Source: Albugo candida (taxonomy: Eukaryota > Oomycota > Peronosporomycetes > Albuginales > Albuginaceae). Taken from it: a stretch of DNA of 64,000 bases. Below, piece after piece: positions 22,431-32,868 of this stretch. The notes under the pieces are model-generated. The model was not told the DNA's origin and searched no databases. It worked only from the letters and a program-made list of their open reading frames with translations. The position numbers were made by a program, and so were the translations under genes. The stretch's first letter is position 1. The number at the start of each line of letters is the position of its first letter. The stretch is taken from NCBI GenBank assembly GCA_905220665.1, contig CAJNAR010000188.1:47499-111498 (forward strand), given 5' to 3'.

Positions 22431-24764
22431 GACAGTAGCCTATTTTTACTTCTTCTAGATTCTGAGTCATGTAGGTCTAGACGCTTTGAGAGATCTTGAA
22501 AACTCTCGAGGCCGTGAGAGAGATCAAAGAGTTTTAAGAAACCAAAAAACTGATTTTCGACTACGGAAGTCACCACATATGGTTCAACAGTACCTTCCGC
22601 GCGAGGGTCATCTCCATGTTGAACTACCAATAATAGTTGCCGTTCCCGAGAAATTCTTCAGGCTTTGTCCTTTTCTCTGGCGAAAACAAATTCTATTGGG
22701 CTCATGGCGTTTTATTTTGATGAAAGAAGGGGAAACCGTTCGTAAATGTGGCATTCTGCATTGTAGCAGTAAGTAATACATACAGCGCGTCGTCTGTGTC
22801 AGGGTATATACTCACGAGTAATTAGTTACACGATTTATAATCACCTGCAGCGCACCACAAATCAAGATGTATACCTCACAGCCGTCGCTTTGCATATCTT
22901 GATTTCTTCTCACACAGTGGTTCAACTGTCCCAACACTGCGTGGGCTAATTAAACTTTGGATGTACAAGAATTGCAGTAATTTCCGTTTTTGGAGCATAA
23001 ACTGGTAACAAAACAAGAAGACGAAGTAGTCAAAGTAGAAGGGAATTAAAAAATAACATGAGAAAATATTTCGTCTATTGCAGCTAAAATGATTTGCGCG
23101 TCTTGTTCCCTTTACATGAACAAAGACTATTTTATTTCTGATAAGAAATTGTACAAAGCAGCCCATTTCTCAATTGCAAACTCTTTCAAGGCTTGAACCC
23201 TTCTGTGAGCAACCATAGGATTTTACTGCAAGTCTCAATGATGCAAATATATTGGAAATGTCAAACAGACAGTACTCGATGTAAGACGAGCTCTCCTTAA
23301 CGGATTACTACTTTACATCAATCGCTCCATTTGAGCGATTTTATTGGAGCAATCTCAATATCGTAGAAGAGATCAGTTGACTGCCTCGAGGTCCAGAAAA
23401 TCGGGATATGCATGAAAGCCGCAAAAAGCTAAAATGACGAGCCTTCTGTTTTCCTTTTTCATAGAATATGGCTAAAATCCTCCATTGTGATAAATCACTT
23501 TTACTTTTTTTGCTTACAATGAAACCTCCATAAATGTCGAAGTACGTGTCCCTCGGCTATTTCATTTTACCTTTTTTTTCAGTGATGAGAAGGTTCGCCT
23601 TTTGTACCTGCAAGAACGTTTTATCGAGCGTGGAAAACAAGTTCCGCGTGCATCAAGGAAGCTCATTTGACGTATAGTTTTGTGTAACGAAACCTGAACA
23701 TGCTTTCTTCATAATCCCTATAATACACGTAGTTTTGATCCTATTTCAGCTAAATTTTAACATATAGCGGTATCCGAATTAATTTATCAACCAGGTGTAT
23801 AATCCGATATACCAAGTTCGAATCGGTCCAACACCTTTGCACCATCAAATTTACATGTAAGGTATACGTACCCACACGCATCTCATCAAAAAGTGATTCT
23901 AGTGTAAGTTTATATCGATCTCTAATACTGTCGATCTCGCGACGCTCGATTATAATATATGATTAACACAGCCATCTACAACATAGATGTCCTGGTGCTT
24001 TGTCAATATGTTTGCATCATCCACTAAAACATTTGGAGTGGCTACCCGTGGTCCATCACGAAACCGTTTGAGCCAGAAAAGCACTTCTAAATGACGTACT
24101 TTTGATGCTACTTAAAAATTGATTCACCACATGGCGATATCCAAATTGATGTATTCGTCTAGTATTGATATGGTGTACCGACAGTCAATCGTATTGTTTC
24201 ATCGCATTGAAGAAAAACCCATCTTCGGCACCGACAACAGTCAAGCCTTGTACGCTTGCGGTCGAAAGTGTATCATGGAAGTTTCTGTTCTCACAATTTT
24301 TGTGCTCTTCTCCCGATGCTCTGATAGAAATGATCAACCTCCTATGCACATCAACTCCTTTTTGTCTATGCCTCATGCATGATTCTCGCATGCAGCGAGT
24401 ACGTAATAAAATGTTCCATGTATTCATAAAGCTATCATCGTGTTCAAGAAGTCCTTACACTCGTCAGATATCCTTCTTTACCACGCCAACATGCTTCAAA
24501 TTATTTGGTTTTACTTCTTTCCCGTTTTGAACTCGTAATAATATGCACTTGGTCATTACTAACCGTGGAACTCATATGCTTATCCAAACTTCGTTGATGA
24601 CTCGCGATATATCGCAGTATTTTCTCCTAATACTAAAGGTTGAATTGCGCTGATTCGATGCTATAAACGAAGTTGTTACAGCATGCCGAAAAGGTATCTT
24701 CTATTTTCAGCTCTCTTCTCCTGTAATTACATCCCGAATTCGTTACTATTCTACCAACTCTTTC
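22431..24764. other. Intergenic, AT-rich, one possible mini-gene
   Basis: Between the Gypsy relic and the kinesin gene. Apart from the candidate spliced mini-gene at 23258-23670 I see no gene. Overlapping open stretches on opposite strands around 24120-24530 have no recognisable motif. The last 100 bases are presumably the kinesin promoter and 5' leader. Confidence 0.4.
23258..23670 (+). CDS. Possible two-exon mini-gene or exon relic, 36 residues
   Basis: An ATG at 23258 opens a 23-base exon ending at a GTAAGA donor (23281). A 302-bp intron would end at a pyrimidine-rich acceptor CCTTTTTTTTCAG (23570-23582). The second exon 23583-23670 is open to TGA. Phases fit (two bases plus one). The joined product is a basic 36-residue peptide with a heptad-like core (DEKVRLLYLQERF). 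The predicted intron is far longer than the 57-61 bp introns seen nearby. It may instead be a fragment of a larger DNA-binding or transposase-like N-terminus. Unverified. Confidence 0.25.
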
Positions 24765-27038
24765 ATGTCAAGTCGAAGTGAAAGTGTTCGGGTTTGTGTC
24801 CGCATTCGGCCACTGAGCACTAAAGAAATTCAAGATGGGCACTCGTACATCGTTTCAGCACGTCAAACGTCCGGAGAAGTAACATTGCAGAATCCTGAGA
24901 CGCATGATCGTGAGCCACCGAAAAATTTTACATTTGACGCTGCAATCGCACCCGAAGCGACGCAGGTACAAGTCTACGAGCTGGCTGCTGCAGACATTGT
25001 GGAGTCTGTTATGAAAGGCTTCAATGGGACCATTTTTGCGTACGGTCAGACCGGAGCTGGCAAATCCCACACGATGGAAGGATATGCGGACAAACCTGAA
25101 GAGAAAGGAATTATCCCAAATTCATTTCATCACATATTTGAGCAGATTTCCGCTGAAGGGAGCAAACAATTTATGGTGTATGCATCGTATCTAGAGATTT
25201 ACAATGAAGAGATACGTGATTTACTTGCGCAGGATCCAAAGAATCGTTTAGAGCTTAAAGAGAATTTAGACACTGGCGTTTATGTGAAAGATCTAACATC
25301 TCGTCAAGTGAGTGGGATTGCTGAGATTGACGCTGTGCTACAGCAAGGAAAGAAAAATCGCAGTGTCGGTGCGACACTCATGAACCAGACATCTTCCAGG
25401 TCTCATTCCATGTTTATCATAACGGTGGAAGCGTGTCCCAAAGAGGCTGGTCGAGATGGTAAACAGCATATATGTGTCGGTAAGCTCAATTTGGTGGATC
25501 TGGCAGGAAGTGAAAGACAAACAAAGACGGGAGCGACTGGTGATCGCATGAAGGAAGCTACTAAAATCAATCTATCACTCTCAGCGCTGGGTAACGTGAT
25601 CTCTTCCCTTGTCGATGGAAAGTCCCAGCACATTCCGTACCGTGATTCCAAACTCACAAGGCTACTTCAAGACTCTTTAGGTGGTAATGCCAAAACTGTG
25701 ATGATTGCCAATGTAGGCCCAGCGGATTACAACTACAATGAGACTCTGTCGACGTTGCGGTATGCCAACCGGGCCAAAAACATCAAAAACAAACCCAAAA
25801 TAAATGAAGATCCAAAAGATGCGAGAATCCGAGAATACCACGAAAAGATAAAGGAACTACGTGAAGCTCTTGCAGCACAAGAGAAAGCCCTCCAGGGAAA
25901 TGAGTTTTCTCCAAATGCTTCTGGATCATTTGGAAGGGAACCTCAAATCGTCGAGAAAATTATCGAGAGAACAGTGGTAAAGCGAGAAGGAGTCAGTGAA
26001 GAAGAGATGCGGAAGCTGGAAGAGGATGCTCATGCTGAGAAGAAGGAATTGAAGCTGCGTGCACAAGCAGAGATGAAGGTTTTGTTGGCAGAGCAGTCTC
26101 GTACCATTGAAGAGCGGGAGAAATTGGAAAAGGAATTGGCATATAAAGCGCAAGAAAAGAATCGGCTCGCAAAGGAGAAAGAAGAAATGATAGGACAATT
26201 GCAAAAGTTGGAAAAAGAAATGATACTCGGAGGTCAAGTGCTAGACAAAGCGGCCAAGCAGGAGAAAGAATTAAGAGACGCTCAAAAGAGGATTGAACAG
26301 CAAAAGAAGCAGGAGAGGGTGCTTGCCCGGGAATTAGCGGAGAAAGGAGACTCCAGCTCCCTTTTAGAGAAACAGTATGCGACGTTACAAGAAGAAGTAG
26401 ACGATAAAACAAAAAAGCTGAGAAGCTTATGGGCCAAGCACAAAGATATCGTTGCAGACACGGAGGAGATGAAAAATGAATTTCAAGCAGAGAAAGAAGA
26501 TATACTTGAGACAATTCGAGGTTTAGATCGGCAGTTGAAATTGAAGCAATTGCTTGTGACAAATTTTGTTCCTGTCGATGTAGTCAGCTCACTAGAGAAG
26601 CGAGCGAAATGTGATGCCGAGACAGAAGAGTGGACACTAACGAGTGCAAATACTGACCCCACATCTCTCCGTCCAAAACGACGTCCTGCTTGTCGTACGT
26701 CACGAAGAATTGAAAGCGATTTTACATGTCGTAATCGACTTTCAGATCGATCCAATTACCGCTGGCGAGGTGAGAATGTCATCCAACTCGATATAGAAAT
26801 GCCGGAAAAGCTCACAAAAGATTTCGAGTACGGCGAAGCAATGGACTTTTATATCAACGATCCAGTTTTGGGTCACGGGGAAGACGAAGAAATTGTTTAC
26901 GATACTGATTGTACTGTCAAAAAAGATTCTAAAGATATCAATGACCGGAGCCATAAAAAGGGATCAGACAAACTCGACGCAAATGCAAAGGCAGTGACAA
27001 AAAAAGTGTCATCTCGACGACCGACAAGCACCCGATAG
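24765..27038 (+). CDS. Kinesin-2 family motor protein (KIF3/FLA10-like)
   Basis: 757 residues, intron-free. Kinesins are ATP-driven microtubule motors, and kinesin-2 drives anterograde intraflagellar transport. The N-terminal motor domain spans residues 8-345: P-loop GQTGAGKS (94-101), switch I NQTSSRSHS, switch II LVDLAGSER, and an RYANRAKNIKNKPKINEDP neck entry that is characteristic of kinesin-2. A coiled-coil stalk (about 355-600) follows, then a short tail. The tail begins NFVPVDVVSSLEKRA, resembling the conserved kinesin-2 post-coil element, and ends basic and Ser/Thr-rich. Length is normal for KIF3A/B. Which of the two heterodimer subunits it is cannot be decided here. The role in zoospore flagellum assembly is inferred from the family. 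Confidence 0.93.
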   Translation: MSSRSESVRVCVRIRPLSTKEIQDGHSYIVSARQTSGEVTLQNPETHDREPPKNFTFDAAIAPEATQVQVYELAAADIVESVMKGFNGTIFAYGQTGAGKSHTMEGYADKPEEKGIIPNSFHHIFEQISAEGSKQFMVYASYLEIYNEEIRDLLAQDPKNRLELKENLDTGVYVKDLTSRQVSGIAEIDAVLQQGKKNRSVGATLMNQTSSRSHSMFIITVEACPKEAGRDGKQHICVGKLNLVDLAGSERQTKTGATGDRMKEATKINLSLSALGNVISSLVDGKSQHIPYRDSKLTRLLQDSLGGNAKTVMIANVGPADYNYNETLSTLRYANRAKNIKNKPKINEDPKDARIREYHEKIKELREALAAQEKALQGNEFSPNASGSFGREPQIVEKIIERTVVKREGVSEEEMRKLEEDAHAEKKELKLRAQAEMKVLLAEQSRTIEEREKLEKELAYKAQEKNRLAKEKEEMIGQLQKLEKEMILGGQVLDKAAKQEKELRDAQKRIEQQKKQERVLARELAEKGDSSSLLEKQYATLQEEVDDKTKKLRSLWAKHKDIVADTEEMKNEFQAEKEDILETIRGLDRQLKLKQLLVTNFVPVDVVSSLEKRAKCDAETEEWTLTSANTDPTSLRPKRRPACRTSRRIESDFTCRNRLSDRSNYRWRGENVIQLDIEMPEKLTKDFEYGEAMDFYINDPVLGHGEDEEIVYDTDCTVKKDSKDINDRSHKKGSDKLDANAKAVTKKVSSRRPTSTR

Positions 27039-27449
27039 AGTGTACCTGCCTTTCTGATCTTCTGATCTACCCGCATGTACCCTCTAACGATCACACACAA
27101 CACAGATGTATACGTAAAAGCGATACATTCGACTTTCTGCGTGTAATCAGAAAATAATCGAAAAAGTATGTGTTTAAAGTACCGTACAGAATTGCGTTAC
27201 AAAGAGTTCAGTTATCGCATTTCTGAGGTCTTTTGTGGTCAGAATTCTGAAGTTATGATACCGCGATTTCTGAATTTAAATATTGTATTACGTCTACAAT
27301 GTGGTCAGTAGATTGTTGAGTAATATCTCAAGTGTATTGGACAATCTGTATGCCATTCGCTGCTGACAAGTTGGTAATTTGGAGTTGATGCTACAGAATA
27401 CCGCCGCAGACATAACACTTGCGATACTTTGGTTACGAATGCAATACGC
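27039..27449. other. Intergenic, kinesin 3' end to ankyrin gene 5' end
   Basis: 411 bp, AT-rich. It should hold the kinesin terminator/poly(A) region and the ankyrin gene promoter. No specific motif assigned. Confidence 0.5.
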
Positions 27450-28895
27450 ATGCTGAAACACAATAGCGATACAGTGGAAAAGTGCGAATCACAAAAGACA
27501 CAACACGAAAAGTCTGTTTCGTTTGCGGATACATCGTTTTGTGCAACGAGTTATTGCGAGAGGACTTGTCATTCGACCATGCTGGAGACTCCCTCTTTGG
27601 TAGCGTGCGCACCACTTTACACAGCCTGTTTAGAAAACGATATCTTTGTGGTCAAACACATCCTCAGTTACTATCAGAAGGAATCGATGCTATCTCTTAT
27701 TCATTTAATTCGTCAAGGTGGTTCTTCACCTTTACAAATAGCATGTCGCTTTGGGTATTCTCAGCTCGCACAAATATTACTTTCTCACGGAGCCGATCCC
27801 AACGATCACATCAGTACAAATCGCTCTGAATCGTGTTTCCATTTGTGCGTTATGCGACAAGATGTAGCGCTACTAAAACTTCTCATCGCCAACGGTTATC
27901 GTATACTGGATGCCGATGTTGCAGCGGCCATTACAACCGGCAATTTGCATTTAGTCAAAGAGATCATCGTAGCCATCCGATCATCATGCGATGGCGATCG
28001 AGATGCACTCGATAAGGATCGATTCCGACGACTGTATCGAACAGCGTGTATGGTAACACAAGATAGAAAATGCTCGAAATTACTTTGGTTTATCATCAAA
28101 TGCAACGAAGATCATCATTCTCGTCAACTATGTCTTTATTGTGTCAGAAAAGCAGTAAAGAATGCAAATTATCTTCTATTGTATGCGCTGGCAAAGAGAC
28201 TTTGCGGGAGAACATATGTATGGCAGTATCGACATCAACGCATCGGCAAGTCCCTTCTCCATGACGCTGTCATTCACGGCAATGCTCGAATAATGCTCAT
28301 TCTACTTCGTATGGATGTCGACGTGAATGCAACCGATGTGCACGGCATCAACCCTCTTTACATTGCGTGTGCTCGAGGTCATTGGGAAGCTGCCAAACTG
28401 CTACTCGAAAATGGCGCAGTAGCATTCACTCCCGTGGGACCCAATGCCGAAACGCCATTGCATATATCTGCACAAGAGAATCATTTGGATTGTGTAAAGT
28501 TACTTCTCCAACAAAATGCAGTTGACGTCGACGCACGCACTCTCCATCGATGCACAGCGCTTCATTTAGCGTGTCAAAGAGGTAACACCGCTGTTGCTGA
28601 TTATTTGCTGCAACACGGTGCCAATCCGCAGGCACTCACCGCATTGAATGAGACCTCTCTCGTGAAAGCGGATCGCATGTGTCACACCAGCACTGTTATG
28701 TTACTTCAGAAACACTGTCAGTATCCGATGCACGCAAACGGAAACGCCGTCGCTGTTGGCGATATCGCACTTCCATCGACCACACTACCACTACGACAAT
28801 CATTCGGGCAATGTATCGGTAATTGGATGCAATACTTTACACACAAGAAACAGTATCTCAAATGTCGCCATACAAAAGTACGCATAAAAGAATGA
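27450..28895 (+). CDS. Ankyrin-repeat protein
   Basis: 481 residues from the first in-frame ATG at 27450. Canonical ankyrin repeats are visible in two blocks. The N-terminal block includes GSSPLQIACRFGYSQLAQILLSHGADPND. The C-terminal block includes INPLYIACARGHWEAAKLLLENGA, ETPLHISAQENHLDCVKLLLQQNA and CTALHLACQRGNTAVADYLLQHGANP. Degenerate repeats lie between. Such domains mediate protein binding and no catalytic domain is present, so a scaffold role is likely but the partner is unknown. No signal peptide. It is transcribed in the same direction as the kinesin gene and converges on the ORC1-type gene with 21 bp between stop codons. Confidence 0.85.
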   Translation: MLKHNSDTVEKCESQKTQHEKSVSFADTSFCATSYCERTCHSTMLETPSLVACAPLYTACLENDIFVVKHILSYYQKESMLSLIHLIRQGGSSPLQIACRFGYSQLAQILLSHGADPNDHISTNRSESCFHLCVMRQDVALLKLLIANGYRILDADVAAAITTGNLHLVKEIIVAIRSSCDGDRDALDKDRFRRLYRTACMVTQDRKCSKLLWFIIKCNEDHHSRQLCLYCVRKAVKNANYLLLYALAKRLCGRTYVWQYRHQRIGKSLLHDAVIHGNARIMLILLRMDVDVNATDVHGINPLYIACARGHWEAAKLLLENGAVAFTPVGPNAETPLHISAQENHLDCVKLLLQQNAVDVDARTLHRCTALHLACQRGNTAVADYLLQHGANPQALTALNETSLVKADRMCHTSTVMLLQKHCQYPMHANGNAVAVGDIALPSTTLPLRQSFGQCIGNWMQYFTHKKQYLKCRHTKVRIKE

Positions 28896-28916
28896 TTGTA
28901 ACTCAATGTATTGATT

Positions 28917-31900
28917 TCATTCCTTTCGGCTCAAATACTTTTCAAAAAAGGTTTCCTTTTCGAAAAAGTGTTTGACGTCGTGCAACGCGCAAAGTAAGCG
29001 AACGTGTCGCTTCTTCAGCTCACTCGCCGCGAGGAGTCCCTGCACGCTCAATTGCTCCATAATCACATCGAATTTCTCACGCGACATTTTAGAAATATCA
29101 CCGCATTTTTCCATAATTTCTGTAAACATTTCAAACGTTTGATCGACGGAAAACGAAGCTTTTTCATTCGCAATGGATGCATTACGATGCAGACAGAAAA
29201 CAGCGTATAACACGAGCTGCATACTGCGTGGAAGCGATTGCATTGCCATGATATCCTTACTCTCCAACGCGCGTTTGATTTCGCGCAACATATCATTCAA
29301 AGGCACTGCTTCCCCATAACACTTGTCACTGGTTAAAGTGTCCATTTTGCGCTGTAAAATCCGAAAAACAACATCCAATGCAATACGAATATCGCCGGAA
29401 CCTGCTGCAATTTTGCGTGCGAGAAAAGAGATCCCATGGCTACTGAGTAATTGATCTGTGATTACTCTTCCACCAAGTCGCTCGGTGAGAATCGTTTGGA
29501 TCGATTCGAAAGTATACGGCTGGAAAACGATCGCTTTTGTGGGTGTCAATGGTTGCGAGTTCATTGGAGATGTCGAATTGGCCACATTTCGATTCTGTGA
29601 CGAGTTTGGAGTGAAAGCGCGCCAATACCGTTCCGTGAGATCGATTCGATTTGCAATTCCGATAAAAACAAACGTATGGGAAGCGCTGTGGACGAGACTC
29701 AATAGTCGTAAGAGATTCGCATCGATTTCACCCTTTTTGACCATAGCGTCGACTTCATCCAATACGAGCAGTCTGAAGGACATAAAGAGATCAATTTAAT
29801 GAATCGATTCAACAAATAAGATCACATACCCCACGCGATGGTTTTTGGTGTCGTTTTTTGTGATTTCAGCAATCGAATCAAACGCAGTGAATGCATTGTC
29901 AAATGGTTTGTGTAGCAATCTCTCAGCAATTGCGATCAGTAGCGCACTACCGTTTTGCAATGCCAACGCATTCAATCGGATCACTTCCACTTTAAAGCCG
30001 CGCGTATCCGTTTCCTCGACACATTCACGGATTGTATGATCGACAAGAGCTGATTTCCCACAGCCAGGAGCCCCGGAAATGTACAAACTGGCACCTTCTT
30101 TGTGAGAGAACGCATGGTGTAAGACGCTCACAATCTCTTTCTTCTCATTCTCTCGAGCATGGAATCTTGTGGGAATGTGAGTGCTCTGTAAGGCGCCAAG
30201 GGCAGATCGAGCATGGTCGACAAGTGTCACAGGCTTTGGAGATGGCGTAAATGTACTCGCGAGATTCCGTGAGAGAGACTGAAGCGGTGTTTTTGGTTGA
30301 GACATTTCGTGTGTGTCTGTAATGAGATTGTGTGATTGTTCGGTGGCTTGTGACGGACGGCTTTCCACATTTGGTGAGATCTTAAAAGCAGATCTATTCG
30401 TATGAGTCGGAGTGTATTCGCTGTTTTCAAACAACGGACAGATTTGCGTCGGAACTTCCAACTCATCGTCTTCGGTAATGTTGCCCGATGTCGCTGATAC
30501 GATGGATTCTCGTGAGCTCTGATACTCTCTTCCATTCATATCGTTGGATTCCACGACTACAGGCTTTGTTGTCTTTACAGATTTGCTCGCTTTTGCCACA
30601 GAAGAAACTCTTTTCACATCGCCGACACAAAGAGAGTCCCATTGTTCGATCTCTTTGAGGTATTCAATCAGATCGAATTCGGAATGGAAAACGTTGAAAT
30701 TTGGGATCATATCGCTTTTCTCAATATAACTGGGCTTCAAATAATCATGGCCGAATTTCCCGGGACGCACGCGCCAGCCTTGTGATGATAGCTTGGGCCA
30801 TACAGTTCGTTCAAATATCTTCTTATCGTCTCCAGTGTCCTGAATGGCAAAGCAGTTTCGAGTACGGGAACCTCGACTGATGACACACGAGTAAGGAGGC
30901 GTCGCGCATTCGGATGCACACTTTTGCTTCTTGGGCGTTGATGAAGTGCTTTTCTTTGATAGTTGTGACTTGCGTGAAGTCTTTTTCCCGTGTGGTTTTT
31001 CGGTCGTGTTGCGCGTTGGATCACTCTCAGAGCATTTCACGGACGGGAGGTCGTTGTGCACCGATACATTTGGTATGTCGTGTTCATTTGATTCTTCCAC
31101 AGTTTCGAGATCGGCTTTCTTCACAGTTCTCTTCACAGCTTTCTTCCGCGGAGTTGTGTGAGTATCATCGACTGACGTATACAATTGGACGTGTTCCGTT
31201 CGAAGTTTCAATTCGATATCGTCTTTAAGACCGCTGAATTCCAAGTATTCCTCAAGATTGAAGGAGCCCAAGAAATAGTCTTTTCCAGCAACTAATTTCT
31301 TCAGATCCATCGATTGGCAATGCGGCATGATGTACGCCCAATCAAGACCGTGATACTTCCAAGTCCATCCTCTTGATCTCAATTCTCCTTCGATTTTGCC
31401 GAATGTGAGCTTGAAAGGCGGAATACTTGTAGCAGGCGGTTTTGTGTACTTGGGAGCGATTTCTTCGACGTTCTCAACGATTTCAGGTTCCGTGACATCC
31501 TCCGTAACGACTTTACTAGCTGGTGCTTTATTGCTCTTCCGTGACGTTCCGTCAACTATCTCTTCGTTTTGTATGACGTCACACTCATTTTTCATCTTTT
31601 TTTTCGTGTGAACAGATTTCGATCCTTCTTTCAGTGAATGGGTGGTATCCGAAAGCGTGGAAGCTGTGACAGCGTCTTTGACGGGCGCGTCGGATCGTTG
31701 TAATGCTTTCTTCTTCGCGACCTTTTTTTCAGACCCAACAGATACATCGAATCCGAGGTAGACACAGCATGCCGACACTTTGGAATCGAACATCGTACTG
31801 TTCGGGACGCATTCCATGAACAAAGTATCGGGTTTCACATACCAAATTTCATTTGTGGCTTGCATCGTTGTCCATCCATTCGCTTCCATTTGATCCCAAA

Positions 31901-32868
31901 TGTGATCCAAAACATGGCTTACGACGAAATGTGGTTCACGAATTGTCATTTTCTTTTTCGTTTCGATGAAAAATGACGTCAATTCCTCGAAAATGACACG
32001 TTGACAGGCATTTTCAATCGATTCGAAGATGTTTTCATTTGGTTTTATATTGGAAAATGTCGCTGTCGGTGATTTGTAAAAGACTTTGCCGTTCTTTTGG
32101 GTGACAGTACTCCAACCGCTTTGTAGTAAATGCTGCCAAATGGGAGCAGTGACATTGGCATTGGATTTGAGAATGTTGAGAATTGTCTCTTTGGGTCCAA
32201 TCGACAGATTTTGAGTCAGAGATTTTCCATCGTTTTGTATCTTTTCACTCTCTCCGCAAACAGAATTCTCTTTTCGTCTGACGCGTTGTTCATCGCACGC
32301 AGTTTGCAGCAAACCAACAAAGAAAGTCTGAATCTGTACATATGAAATTCCAGTCATATACTCTCACGTGTAGCCATCCCTTCAATCCACTTACTTGCAC
32401 TAATGACGTCATACTTTTCAGTTTGTCTGCTTCCTCCATTGCTCGTTTGAAACAGACGCTTTCAGACGCTTTTGGTAGCTGATTGTCGATGCCGTTTGTC
32501 TGGCAATAAGACTCGAAATCGTCGATTGGACTCCACGGATGATACACAATTTCACTGGAAGGAGAGACCAGTAGCTGTAAATTTGGAGCTTTGTCGTCGT
32601 TTGGAGCAAAACATCCATTTGGTCCAACACCGAGAAAATGAATGACAACCTCATCTGCAAGAAGAACTGGTTGACGACTACGAAGTGATGATATGTCGTG
32701 ACCATGTCCGAGAGCGTCGGAATAAGTACTGTATATGCACGCGGGCCAAAAGGTTGTCATTTGGGTATGACGGAGGAACCAAATGGCAGGCGAAGTGTCA
32801 TGCTGTATCATCGATTGCATCGGTGGATCAGATGTGCTCTTTGTTTGATTTGAGAGATTTCCCGCCAT
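28917..32868 (-). CDS. ORC1/CDC6-type origin-binding AAA+ protein with PWWP-like and GW modules
   Basis: Three exons on the minus strand: 32868-32395, 32333-29830 and 29772-28917, giving 1277 residues after removal of two short introns. The AAA+ ATPase has Walker A GAPGCGKS (about 912-919) and Walker B LVLDEVD (about 995-1001), with Walker B restored to frame by the second splice. The C-terminus looks like the winged-helix end of ORC1/CDC6. Exon 1 holds a PWWP-like segment (FWPACIY … VVIHFLG). Four tryptophan/GW modules lie near residues 223-270, 304-352, 467-525 and 668-722 (for example IWQHLLQSGW, IWDQMEANGW, ELRSRGWTW, VWPKLSSQGW). ORC1 loads the replicative helicase at origins in the nucleus. 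The large N-terminus favours ORC1 over CDC6. Confidence 0.8.
29773..29829 (-). other. Intron 2 of the ORC1-type gene, 57 bp
   Basis: Minus-strand donor GTATGTG and acceptor TCCTTCAG. Removal joins GG to A, making a Gly codon and restoring the reading frame into the Walker B motif LLVLDEVD. Without it the upstream frame ends after 13 more codons. Confidence 0.88.
32334..32394 (-). other. Intron 1 of the ORC1-type gene, 61 bp
   Basis: Minus-strand donor GTAAGT (perfect consensus) and acceptor ATGTACAG, phase 0. An alternative acceptor giving a 34-bp intron (32361-32394) is also in frame, but 61 bp matches the other intron better. Exon 1 cannot continue unspliced because it runs into a stop at about 32290. 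Confidence 0.75.

Noticed and set aside
25926..26562. Long minus-strand ORFs over the kinesin gene
   Set aside because: Antisense of the coiled-coil stalk; low-complexity Leu/Phe/Ser composition is the mirror of Glu/Lys-rich codons.
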